Source: Rhodovulum sp. PH10
GTDB lineage: Bacteria; Pseudomonadota; Alphaproteobacteria; Rhizobiales; Xanthobacteraceae
Assembly (NCBI RefSeq): GCF_000293785.1
Contig: NZ_AKZI01000001.1
Location: 1-64,000, forward strand
Length of the DNA stretch: 64,000 nt
Direction of reading: 5' to 3'
The notes under the pieces were generated by a model. The model was not told the DNA's origin. It worked only from the letters and a program-made list of their open reading frames with translations, and did not search any database. This document shows positions 8,552 through 16,427 of the stretch, in pieces. The position numbers and the translations under genes are program-made. Position 1 is the first letter of the stretch. Each line of letters starts with the position of its first letter.

Positions 8552-9115
8552 ATGCCCGCCACGCCCGACGATCTGTTCGCCTTTCTCGACCGCCTCTCCG
8601 TCGTCCACCAGACAGTGCGGCATCCGCCGCTGTTCACGGTGGAGGACTCACGCGCGCTTCGAGGCGAGATTCCAGGCGGGCACACGAAAAACTTGTTTCT
8701 GAAGGACAAACGCGGCACCCTCTTCCTGGTGACGGCGCCGGAGGACGCGGCGATCGATCTGAAAGGGTTGCACCGTCTGCTCGACGCCGGGCGCTTCTCG
8801 TTCGGCTCGGCCGAGCTGATGCAGGAGGTGCTGGGCATCACGCCCGGCGCGGTGACGCCGTTCGCCGCCATCAACGACACCGCCGGACGCGTGACGGTGG
8901 TGATCGACGAGGCGTTGCTCGTGCACGAGACGATCAACTGCCATCCGCTGGTCAACACCATGACCACCTCGATCGGCCGCGACGATCTGCTGCGGTTCCT
9001 GCGCGCCACCGGCCACGAGCCGCGCATCGCCGCGGTCTCCGAACCGGCCGCCGACGCATCCTCCGATCCGCCCACGGATGCGCCCACCGGCCCGGCTGCC
9101 GGCGCGCCGGCATGA
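8552..9115 (+). CDS. ProXp-type aminoacyl-tRNA deacylase (YbaK domain)
   Basis: The 187-residue protein has a YbaK/prolyl-tRNA synthetase-associated domain over residues 1-165. Diagnostic features are the GGHTKNLFLKDKRG segment near residues 40-53 and the INCHPLVNTMTTSI block near 132-145. Relatives such as PrdX/ProXp-ala are free-standing editing factors that hydrolyse mischarged Ala-tRNA(Pro). The last ~25 residues are a low-complexity Ala/Pro/Asp tail. The ATG at 8552 is used because the frame further upstream runs through the tRNA gene. Confidence 0.85.
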   Translation: MPATPDDLFAFLDRLSVVHQTVRHPPLFTVEDSRALRGEIPGGHTKNLFLKDKRGTLFLVTAPEDAAIDLKGLHRLLDAGRFSFGSAELMQEVLGITPGAVTPFAAINDTAGRVTVVIDEALLVHETINCHPLVNTMTTSIGRDDLLRFLRATGHEPRIAAVSEPAADASSDPPTDAPTGPAAGAPA

Positions 9116-9221
9116 CGCGGCGCACGACGACGCGATTGCATTGAGTTCCGCGCTCCCCCATGTAACGCACCAGGAAACGGGCCAGGAGGGGCGCTGCGGT
9201 GCCCCGGTGAAGGGATTTCCC

Positions 9222-10124
9222 ATGCTACAGGACGGCGGAGCGGCGGTGGCCGCGGACGGGCTCATCAAGGACACCACCACGCAAACCTTCGTGCGCGACG
9301 TGATCGACGAATCGCGCCGCCAGCCGGTGCTGGTCGATTTCTGGGCGCCGTGGTGCCAGCCCTGCAAGCAGCTCGGCCCCATCCTCGAGAAGGCGGTCAG
9401 GGCGGCCAAGGGCAAGGTGAAGCTCGTCAAGATGAACATCGACGATCACCCCACCATCCCGACCCAGATGGGCATCCAGTCGATTCCGGCGGTGATCGCC
9501 TTCGCCGACGGCCAGCCGGCCGACGGCTTCATGGGCGCGCTGCCGGAGAGCCAGGTGAACGCCTTCCTCGAGCGGCTGACCAAGGGCAAGGTCGGCGGCG
9601 AGGAGCAGGACGCGCTGGAGGCGGCCGACGCCGCGCTGGTCGACGGCGACCCGGCGAGCGCCGCCCAGATCTATGCCGAGGTTCTGGCGCAGAACCCGGA
9701 GAGCGTCCACGCGCTCGCCGGCCTCGCCCGCTGCTATGTCGAGACCGGCGCGCTCGACCGGGCCAAGCAGACGCTGGCGATGGTGCCGGCCTCCAAGAGC
9801 AACGAGGCGCCGGTCGCCGCCGCCCGCGCCGCCCTCGAGGTCGCCGAGCAGGCCGCCTCGCTCGGGCCGATCGCCGAGCTCGAGGCCAAGGTCGCTGCCG
9901 ACCCGCTCGACTTCCAGGCGCGCTACGACCTCGCCCTCGCGCTCGCCGCCAAGGACCGCAAAATCGAAGCGGTCGAGCACCTGCTCGAGATCGTCCGGCG
10001 CGACCGCGCCTGGAACGAGGACGGCGCCCGCAAGCAGCTCGTGCTGTTCTTCGAGGCGTGGGGGGCGACCGACGAGGCGACCATTCTCGGCCGCCGCCGG
10101 CTGTCCTCGATCCTGTTCGCCTGA
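9222..10124 (+). CDS. Thioredoxin-domain protein with TPR-like C-terminus (CnoX/YbbN type)
   Basis: The 300-residue protein has a thioredoxin fold at residues 15-120 with the active-site motif WAPWCQPCK (Cys 45 and 48), followed by a helical TPR-like region at about 130-300. This is the architecture of YbbN/CnoX, a holdase that protects proteins from oxidative damage and hands them to chaperones. Unlike E. coli YbbN, this protein keeps both cysteines of the CxxC motif. The ATG at 9222 gives the usual short N-terminus. It leads an apparent three-gene operon with the LON-domain and Trm112-like genes, a neighbourhood common in alphaproteobacteria. Confidence 0.88.
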   Translation: MLQDGGAAVAADGLIKDTTTQTFVRDVIDESRRQPVLVDFWAPWCQPCKQLGPILEKAVRAAKGKVKLVKMNIDDHPTIPTQMGIQSIPAVIAFADGQPADGFMGALPESQVNAFLERLTKGKVGGEEQDALEAADAALVDGDPASAAQIYAEVLAQNPESVHALAGLARCYVETGALDRAKQTLAMVPASKSNEAPVAAARAALEVAEQAASLGPIAELEAKVAADPLDFQARYDLALALAAKDRKIEAVEHLLEIVRRDRAWNEDGARKQLVLFFEAWGATDEATILGRRRLSSILFA

Positions 10125-10157
10125 GCGCTCCGTGGCGTGGCGTCGGGGAGGCATCGC

Positions 10158-10829
10158 ATGCCGATGAACGTGACGTATCGGGGTCCTTCGGAGCTGCCCG
10201 CGACGGTACCGGTGTTTCCGCTGCCGGGGGCGCTGCTCCTGCCGCGCGGGCAGATGCCGCTCAACATCTTCGAGCCGCGCTACCTCGCGATGGTCGACGA
10301 CGCGCTGCGCGGCAACCGGCTGATCGGCATGATCCAGCCCGACACCGCGCATCCCGGCCCGGAGGACAAGCCGAATCTCTACCGGGTCGGCTGCGTCGGC
10401 CGCATCACCCAGTTCGCCGAGACCGGCGACGGGCGCTATCTCCTGCAGCTCACCGGCGTCGCCCGCTTCCGCATCGAGCAGGAGCTCGCGGTCGACACCG
10501 CCTACCGCCAGTGCCTGGTCGACTACACGCCGTTCTCCGACGACTTCGTCGCCCGCAAGGGCGAGAAGGAGGTCGACCGCGACGAGCTTCTGTCGGCGCT
10601 GCGCGACTTTCTCCGTGCCAACGATTTGAAGGCCGACTGGGACGGCATCGAGGCGGCGCCCAACGAGGCGCTGGTCAATGCACTGGCGATGATGTCGCCC
10701 TACGGCCCGGCGGAGAAGCAGGCGCTGCTGGAAGCCCCGGACCTGAAAACCCGGGCGGAAATCCTGATCGCCGTCACCAAGATCGAGCTCGCCAAGAGCC
10801 GCACCCCCGGCGACCCGCCGCTGCAGTGA
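10158..10829 (+). CDS. LON substrate-binding domain protein
   Basis: The 223-residue protein consists of the N-terminal domain of Lon protease (PUA-like) without ATPase or protease domains. The signature VFPLPGALLLPRGQMPLNIF lies near the N-terminus and is followed by EPRYLAMV. Stand-alone versions are widespread in alphaproteobacteria and of uncertain role, probably substrate or peptide recognition. The ATG at 10158 is preferred to the one at 10137 as it is closer to the domain start. It lies 33 bases after the thioredoxin-domain gene. Confidence 0.88.
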   Translation: MPMNVTYRGPSELPATVPVFPLPGALLLPRGQMPLNIFEPRYLAMVDDALRGNRLIGMIQPDTAHPGPEDKPNLYRVGCVGRITQFAETGDGRYLLQLTGVARFRIEQELAVDTAYRQCLVDYTPFSDDFVARKGEKEVDRDELLSALRDFLRANDLKADWDGIEAAPNEALVNALAMMSPYGPAEKQALLEAPDLKTRAEILIAVTKIELAKSRTPGDPPLQ

Positions 10830-10949
10830 CGGCACGGCCGGACGGCCGCCCGCGAAAGGCCCGGCAAAAGCCCGGCATTGCCGCGGCCGGCCCCCCCGGC
10901 TATGGTCGCCGCCGGCCGCGCCGCGGCCGATCCCGTCAACCGGACATGA

Positions 10950-11153
10950 TTGTCGATGACCTCGCCCACCACCCGTGCGGCCGGACCGGTCGATCCGAAG
11001 CTCCTCGAGATTCTGGTCTGCCCGCTCACCAAGGGTCCGCTCGAATACGACGCCGAGCGCCAGGAGCTGATCTCGCGCGGCGCCAAGCTCGCCTACCCGA
11101 TCCGCGACGGCATCCCGATCATGCTGGTCGACGAGGCGCGCCGGCTCGGCTGA
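10950..11153 (+). CDS. Trm112-like / UPF0434 (YcaR) family protein
   Basis: A 67-residue protein of the Trm112p-like family. It shows the family pattern [14 protein letters not shown] at about residues 18-31, then the strand/loop with [12 protein letters not shown] near 47-58. Trm112 in eukaryotes activates methyltransferases; the bacterial members are small and mostly uncharacterised. The usual second metal-binding cysteine is not evident. Start at 10950 (MSM) or 10956 (MTS) cannot be distinguished. It follows the LON-domain gene. Confidence 0.88.
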   Translation: MSMTSPTTRAAGPVDPKLLEILVCPLTKGPLEYDAERQELISRGAKLAYPIRDGIPIMLVDEARRLG

Positions 11154-11180
11154 TCCGGCCGCCCGCGGCCCTGCCGCCAC

Positions 11181-11240
11181 GATGCGCCTCGCCACGATGC
11201 GCCTCGCCACGATGCGCCTCGCCACGATACGCCTCGCCAC
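11181..11240 (+). repeat. Four-unit 15-bp tandem repeat upstream of the GST gene
   Basis: Units GATGCGCCTCGCCAC at 11181-11195, 11196-11210 and 11211-11225 are identical; a fourth (11226-11240) has one change (GATAC for GATGC). A partial unit precedes them. The array ends 40 bases before the GST start codon. It is in frame with that gene and would encode repeated MRLAT, but the family fold begins only at 11281. Confidence 0.9.
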
Positions 11241-11280
11241 GCCGTCGAGCCGAAAGCACGAAAAGAAACGGAGAGCCGCG

Positions 11281-11904
11281 ATGAAGATCTGGGGCCGCAA
11301 CACCTCGTCCAACGTCCAGAAGGTGATGTGGGCGGTCGGTGAGCTCGGGCTCGCGCACGAGCGGATCGATCTCGCCGGCCGGTTCGGCGGCAACCGCGAG
11401 CCGGCCTATCTGGCGAAGAACCCCAACGGGCTGGTGCCGACCATCGAGACCGACGACGGCTTCGTGATGTGGGAATCGAACGCGATCGTGCGGTTCCTCG
11501 CCGCCGCCCACGGCGAAGGCTCGATCCTGCCGGCCGACCTCCACGCCCGCGCCCGCGCCGACCAGTGGATGGACTGGCAGGTCACGAAGTTCGCGCCGGC
11601 GATCACCCCGGTCTTCTTCGGGCTGGTGCGCACGCCGCCGGAGAAGCGCGACGAGGCGGTGATCGCCGAGGGCAAGGCGAAGTGCATCGAGGCGATGACC
11701 ATCCTCGACGCCGCCTTGTGCAACAGCACCTATGTCGCCGGCAGCGCCTTCTCGTTCGGCGACATCCCGCTCGGCGTCAATGTCCGCCGCTTCCTCGAGC
11801 TGGTGACCGACCGGCCGCCGCTGCCGAACCTCGAGCGGTGGTTCTCGGCGATCTCGGCCCGGCCGGCGTTCCGCGAGCACGTCGCGTCGATCCCGCTGTC
11901 GTGA
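11281..11904 (+). CDS. Glutathione S-transferase family protein
   Basis: The 207-residue protein has an N-terminal thioredoxin-like GST domain (residues 1-80) and a helical C-terminal domain. The N-terminus [14 protein letters not shown] carries the likely catalytic Ser of the bacterial GST type, and [10 protein letters not shown] plus [11 protein letters not shown] are the glutathione-binding segments. Substrates are unknown. The ATG at 11281 is chosen since the GST fold starts at its first residues; the upstream open frame is a 15-bp tandem repeat. Confidence 0.88.
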   Translation: MKIWGRNTSSNVQKVMWAVGELGLAHERIDLAGRFGGNREPAYLAKNPNGLVPTIETDDGFVMWESNAIVRFLAAAHGEGSILPADLHARARADQWMDWQVTKFAPAITPVFFGLVRTPPEKRDEAVIAEGKAKCIEAMTILDAALCNSTYVAGSAFSFGDIPLGVNVRRFLELVTDRPPLPNLERWFSAISARPAFREHVASIPLS

Positions 11905-11932
11905 CGGCGGGCCGGCCTGCCGGGAGGGCCAC

Positions 11933-12481
11933 GTGCAGCGCATCACCATCACGATCGACGACGACCTCCTGACCGCGCTCGACGACCTGTGCGCCCGGCG
12001 TGGCTATCAGACCCGTTCGGAGGCGATCCGCGACATCGTGCGCGACGCGCAGGCGAGCGAGCGCACCGAGAACGCCCCCGACGCGCCGTGCTGCGCGGCG
12101 CTCACTTACGTCTACGAGCACGAGACCCGCGACCTCGCGCGCCGGCTCACCACCAGCCAGCACGACCATCACGACCTGTCGATCGCGACGCTGCACGTGC
12201 ATCTGACGCACGACGACTGCCTGGAGATCGCGGTGCTGCGCGGCACCGTGCGCTCGGTGCGCGATTTCGCCGACAGCGTGACGACCCAGCGCGGCGTCAA
12301 GCACGGCAATCTGTACATCGTGCCGGCGAGCGAGTCCGGCGAGGCCCATTCCCACGCACCGGGACATGCGCACGCGCACGGCCACTCGCACGCGCCGCAC
12401 GCAGACGACCATCACGACGTCTCGGAGGGGCCGCAGCACGAGACGTCCGACGAGATCACGCCCCACGACGACGAGCACTGA
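11933..12481 (+). CDS. nikR: NikR-type nickel-responsive regulator with His-rich tail
   Basis: Residues 1-50 form a ribbon-helix-helix DNA-binding domain ([15 protein letters not shown] and [12 protein letters not shown]), followed by an ACT-like nickel-sensing domain. The four high-affinity Ni ligands known from E. coli NikR are all found, shifted by one position: His77, His88, His90 and Cys96. NikR binds operators of nickel uptake genes when nickel is plentiful. The protein extends past the normal end (about 133 residues) with a ~47-residue tail carrying 13 His, likely a metal-binding extension. No nickel transporter, urease or true NiFe hydrogenase gene is in this window. It starts 28 bases after the GST gene. 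Confidence 0.9.
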   Translation: MQRITITIDDDLLTALDDLCARRGYQTRSEAIRDIVRDAQASERTENAPDAPCCAALTYVYEHETRDLARRLTTSQHDHHDLSIATLHVHLTHDDCLEIAVLRGTVRSVRDFADSVTTQRGVKHGNLYIVPASESGEAHSHAPGHAHAHGHSHAPHADDHHDVSEGPQHETSDEITPHDDEH

Positions 12482-12608
12482 CGCGTCGCCGGCGCTCCGG
12501 GAAGACCAGCGCGCGGCGAGTGCATCAAATTCGCCCCTCGTGCCGAAGAGCGGCCGCAGGTGCCGCTCGCGCGCCTCTGCCCACCCGACCGGCCACGGCT
12601 CGCGTCCC

Positions 12609-14096
12609 TCACCGGCTGGCGCGCTCGAACTGCCGCAAAAACTCGTTGCCGCGGGCGACCGCGGCGTCGAGCGCGGCCTTGGCCGTCTTGCCGCCGGCGA
12701 GCGCGGCCTCCATCTCCTCCTCGATCACGTCGCGCACCAGGATGAACGAGCCGAGCCGCAGCGCGCGTGAATTGTCGGTCGGCGGATTGAGCGTCACCTC
12801 GCGGATGGCGAGCTCGGCGTCCGGATGCTCCTCGTAAAATCCTTGCGCGCGGCTCGCCTCGTAGGCGGCGCGGGTGATCGGCAGATAGCCCGTCTCGCGG
12901 TGCCAGGCCGACTGGATGTCCGGCCGGCCGAGCCAGGCGAAGAAGCGGGCGACGCCGCGATACTCCTCGTCCGGCCGGCCGCGCAGCACCCACAGGCTGG
13001 CGCCGCCGATCATGGTGTTCCGGGGCGCCGCCGGCACGTCCGGCCAGTAGGGCAGCATGCCGTAGCCGATCTCGAAGCGGGCATTGGCGCGGACGTCGGC
13101 GGCGAGCGCCGAGGAGCCGATGAAGATGCCGCACACGCCGTTCGGAAACATCGGCTCGGCCGTGGTGCCGCGTCCGCCATAGCGAAAAATGCCGCGCTGC
13201 TGCCAGCTCGCCAGCGCCGTAAGGTGGCGCTCGAGCAGCGGATTGCTCAGCGTCAGCTCGGCGTCGAGGCCGCGCAGCCCGTTGGCGCGGGTGGCGATCG
13301 GCAGGTCGTGATAGGCGGAGAAATTCTCCACGTTCACCCAGGACGGCCAGTGGGTGGAAAAGCCCGCCTGCATGCCGGACACCTGCAGCCGCGCCGCGGC
13401 TTTTTCCAGCTCCGGCCACGTTTTCGGCGGCGCCTTGGGGTCGAGCCCGGCGGCACGGAAGCGGGTCTTGTTGTAGTAGAGGATCGGCGTCGAGGCGTTG
13501 AACGGATAGGACAGGAGCTTGCCGTCCATGTCCGAGTAGAAGCCGGCCACCGCCGGCACGATCGCCGAGGCGTCGAACGGCTCGCCGGCGTCGTGCATCA
13601 GCTCGTCGACCGGGCAGATCGCCCCCTTGGCCGCCATCATGGTGGCGGTGCCGATCTCGTTGACCTGGACGATCGCCGGATGGGCGCCGCTGCGCACCGC
13701 AAAAATCGCCGCGGTGACGGTCTCGGTGTAGCTGCCCTTGTAGACCGGCACCACGCGGTACTCGCCCTGAGCGGCGTTGAAGCCGGCGACCACCCGCTCG
13801 AGCGCGCGGCCGAGCTCGCCCGACATTGCGTGCCAGAACCGGATCTCTCGCAGGGTTCCCGGCGATCCGCTCCCCTTGCCCCCCGCCGGCCCGACCATCG
13901 CCGGATGGGCCGGCCCCGGCGCCGGGCCGTCGGCCGCGACCGAGAGACCGGCAGCACCGAGCCCCCCCGCCCCCACCGCGGTGGCGGCGAGCCCCGCCAG
14001 CACCGCCCGCCGGCCGATCTTTCCCGCCTCGTCCGGCAGGGCGACGGACGCGGCGGAGGCGGCGGTGGGATCATCGGGACCGGTCGGCACGCTCAT
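12609..14096 (-). CDS. UgpB-like ABC transporter solute-binding protein, Tat signal
   Basis: The 495-residue protein belongs to the family 1 extracellular solute-binding proteins and most resembles the glycerol-3-phosphate binder UgpB: an IRFWHAMSGELGRALE start of the mature fold, KGSYTETV, YPFNASTPILYYNK and WPELEKAAARL blocks are visible. An N-terminal GRRAVLAGLAATAVGAGG segment looks like a twin-arginine signal, so export in folded form is likely. No permease or ATPase gene is adjacent, so the protein is an orphan here. Alternative starts are at 14108 (four residues longer) and 14165. The gene runs divergently from the kinase gene pair. Confidence 0.85.
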   Translation of the reverse strand: MSVPTGPDDPTAASAASVALPDEAGKIGRRAVLAGLAATAVGAGGLGAAGLSVAADGPAPGPAHPAMVGPAGGKGSGSPGTLREIRFWHAMSGELGRALERVVAGFNAAQGEYRVVPVYKGSYTETVTAAIFAVRSGAHPAIVQVNEIGTATMMAAKGAICPVDELMHDAGEPFDASAIVPAVAGFYSDMDGKLLSYPFNASTPILYYNKTRFRAAGLDPKAPPKTWPELEKAAARLQVSGMQAGFSTHWPSWVNVENFSAYHDLPIATRANGLRGLDAELTLSNPLLERHLTALASWQQRGIFRYGGRGTTAEPMFPNGVCGIFIGSSALAADVRANARFEIGYGMLPYWPDVPAAPRNTMIGGASLWVLRGRPDEEYRGVARFFAWLGRPDIQSAWHRETGYLPITRAAYEASRAQGFYEEHPDAELAIREVTLNPPTDNSRALRLGSFILVRDVIEEEMEAALAGGKTAKAALDAAVARGNEFLRQFERASR

Positions 14097-14237
14097 GCGC
14101 TGCTCCATCCACGGATTCAGGTACCTTGCTACCGATTCCGGCGTGCCGGATGGTAGCGCGACCATCCTTTCGCTAAATTCGCGGGATCACCTCGGCTTTC
14201 CCTCGTGCCTACAAGGCGGTGCAATTTTGTCGCCAGC

Positions 14238-16427
14238 ATGGATCGCCCGCGCGCTCGTCCGGTCTCGCCGGCGGCCGGCCACCCCGACCTCCGTCCCGAC
14301 GGCGGGCCGGCCCGGCGGGCGCGTGGCCGGTCGGGCGGTGCCGTGACGCCGGCCGACTCCGCCATGCTCGAGCCATCCGGGCGGCCGACGCCCGCGGCCG
14401 CCGCGACCGCGCCCCGAAAACCGCGCCGGCTCGACCCCGAGCGGCTGGTGCGGGTGCTGCCGATTCGCTGGCGCATCCTGTCGATCGCGGTGCTCAACAC
14501 CGCCGTGGTGGTGATCCTCGCCGGGCTGATCTGGAACGGCGCCAACGCCCTCTCGCGCGCCTGGGACGAGGTGCGGCAGGTGCGCGAATCGGATGCCCTG
14601 CTGGTGCTGCTCGAGGGCGAGTCCGGGCGGCTGCAAAATCTCATTCATCGCTACATCAACGAGCCGAGCCCGCAAATCCTCGCGGAAATCCTTCTGGTGC
14701 GCGAGGCGGTGCTCGGCACGCTGCGCACCCGAAAGCCGGCCGACCCGATGTTCGCCGGCGCGATGGACGGGCTCGCCGGGGTGACCGAGCGCTTCATCGC
14801 CGGGTTCGGCGACCTGCGCACGGTGCAGGCCTCGATCAACCGCACCTACGAGGAGGAGGTGCTGCACCCGGCCAAGCAGATGGCGACGCTCTATGCGACG
14901 ATGGAGGCGATCGCCGGGCCGCACGACGCGCCGATCTGGGCCCCGCTCGCCCGCTCGCGCGAAGCCTTCACCGCGAGCGTGGTGGCCGCCAACGCCTATT
15001 ATCTCTCGCTCGCCACCGCCGCCGCCGCCGAGGCGAGCCGCGGCCTGGAGACGGTGGAGAACACCATCCCGCTGATGGCGGCGATCGCCGACACCGACCG
15101 CGAGCGCGAAACCCTGGACGCGCTCGGCCGGCGCGCCGCCGCGCTGCGCAAGGGGCTCGCGACGCTGTCCGAGCAGTTCTCCGCCCGCACCCAGCTGCTG
15201 CGCACCGCGATCGACGGCAACCAGGCCGAGATGATCTCCACCATCGACGGGCTGCAGAAGGAGATGCGCCGCCGCGAGAACCGCGCCCAGGCGAGCCTCG
15301 AGCGCACGCTCGCCGCCACCTACCGCACCGTCGCGCTGGTGGCGACCAGCTTCCTGTTCGCCATCCTGATCGGCGCCTGGGTGGTGACCCGCTCGATCCG
15401 CAATCCGCTGCGCGAGCTGATGGCGGCGATGCACGCGATCGTCGCCGGGCAGTACGGCCGGGTGATCCGCTCCACCGAGGAGCGCGACGAGATCGGCGAG
15501 ATGGCGCGCGCGGTCGAGGTGTTTCGCGAGAACGCGATCGCCAAGCGGCAGGCCGAGAACGACCTCCGCGCCGCCAAGGACAACGCCGAGACCGCGCTCG
15601 CCGAGCTGCGCGAGGCGCAGGAGAGCCTGGTCGACGCCGAGAAGCTCGCCGCGCTCGGCAGCCTGGTCGCCGGCGTCGCGCACGAGGTCAACAATCCGGT
15701 CGGCATATCGCTCACCGTCGCCTCCAGCCTCGAGCGGCGCTGCGAGACGTTTTCCCAGGAGATCGGCGCCGGGCCGCTCAAGCGCTCGAAGCTCGACGAG
15801 TTCGTCGCCGCCACCCGCGACGCCGCCCGCCAGCTGGTCGGCAACCTGCACCGCGCCGGCGAGCTCATTCAGTCGTTCAAGCAGGTCGCGGTCGACCGCA
15901 GCCATGCCGAGCCGCGGGAGTTCGACCTCGCCGAGGCGACCGAGCAGATCGCCGCGAGCGTCCGCCCGGTGCTGCGCAAGGCGCAGGTCGTGCTGCATCT
16001 CGAGGTGCCGCCGGGCATCGTGATGGAGAGCGATCCGGGCTCCTACGGCCAGGTGCTGACGAATCTCTTCCTCAACGCGATGTCGCACGCCTTTCCGGAC
16101 GGCCGCCCCGGCACCATCGACGTGATGGCGCGCCCGCTCGGCGCCGGCAACGTGGAGATCACCGTCGAGGACGACGGCGTCGGCATGGCCGAGGAGGTGC
16201 GCCGCCGCGCCTTCGAGCCGTTCTTCACCACCCGCCGCGGCCAGGGCGGCACCGGGCTCGGCCTGCACATCATCCACGGCCTGGTGACCCGCAGCCTCGG
16301 CGGCCGGCTGTCGCTCGAATCGGCGCCGTCGCACGGCACCGTCTTCCGCATGGTTCTCCCCCGCAAGCTGCCGCGCACGGCCGACGCCACCGTCGCGGAG
16401 AAAGCCACGGACGCCTCCTATGGTTGA
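14238..16427 (+). CDS. Membrane sensor histidine kinase
   Basis: The protein (about 729 residues) has a transmembrane helix near residues 80-100, a long helical periplasmic sensor region, a second membrane helix near 375-395, a HAMP segment and a coiled coil. The kinase core follows: the phosphoacceptor is in GVAHEVNNPVG, the N box is LTNLFLNAMSHAF, and the G boxes are VEDDGVGM and GGTGLGLHIIHG. The HEVNNP variant and the two helices flanking an all-helical sensor are typical of kinases paired with a DUF3369 response regulator. It overlaps the next gene by 8 bases. The start is uncertain (GTG at 14205 or GTG at 14343 are alternatives). Confidence 0.85.
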   Translation: MDRPRARPVSPAAGHPDLRPDGGPARRARGRSGGAVTPADSAMLEPSGRPTPAAAATAPRKPRRLDPERLVRVLPIRWRILSIAVLNTAVVVILAGLIWNGANALSRAWDEVRQVRESDALLVLLEGESGRLQNLIHRYINEPSPQILAEILLVREAVLGTLRTRKPADPMFAGAMDGLAGVTERFIAGFGDLRTVQASINRTYEEEVLHPAKQMATLYATMEAIAGPHDAPIWAPLARSREAFTASVVAANAYYLSLATAAAAEASRGLETVENTIPLMAAIADTDRERETLDALGRRAAALRKGLATLSEQFSARTQLLRTAIDGNQAEMISTIDGLQKEMRRRENRAQASLERTLAATYRTVALVATSFLFAILIGAWVVTRSIRNPLRELMAAMHAIVAGQYGRVIRSTEERDEIGEMARAVEVFRENAIAKRQAENDLRAAKDNAETALAELREAQESLVDAEKLAALGSLVAGVAHEVNNPVGISLTVASSLERRCETFSQEIGAGPLKRSKLDEFVAATRDAARQLVGNLHRAGELIQSFKQVAVDRSHAEPREFDLAEATEQIAASVRPVLRKAQVVLHLEVPPGIVMESDPGSYGQVLTNLFLNAMSHAFPDGRPGTIDVMARPLGAGNVEITVEDDGVGMAEEVRRRAFEPFFTTRRGQGGTGLGLHIIHGLVTRSLGGRLSLESAPSHGTVFRMVLPRKLPRTADATVAEKATDASYG

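Noticed and set aside
11182-11280. N-terminal extension of the GST by MRLAT repeats
   Set aside because: The extra residues come from a 15-bp tandem array with no place in the GST fold; the ATG at 11281 starts directly at the fold.
11933-12481. NikR as regulator of the Ehr-like operon
   Set aside because: The operon has lost its nickel site, the genes are 37 kb apart, and no NikR-type palindrome was seen near 56846-57220.
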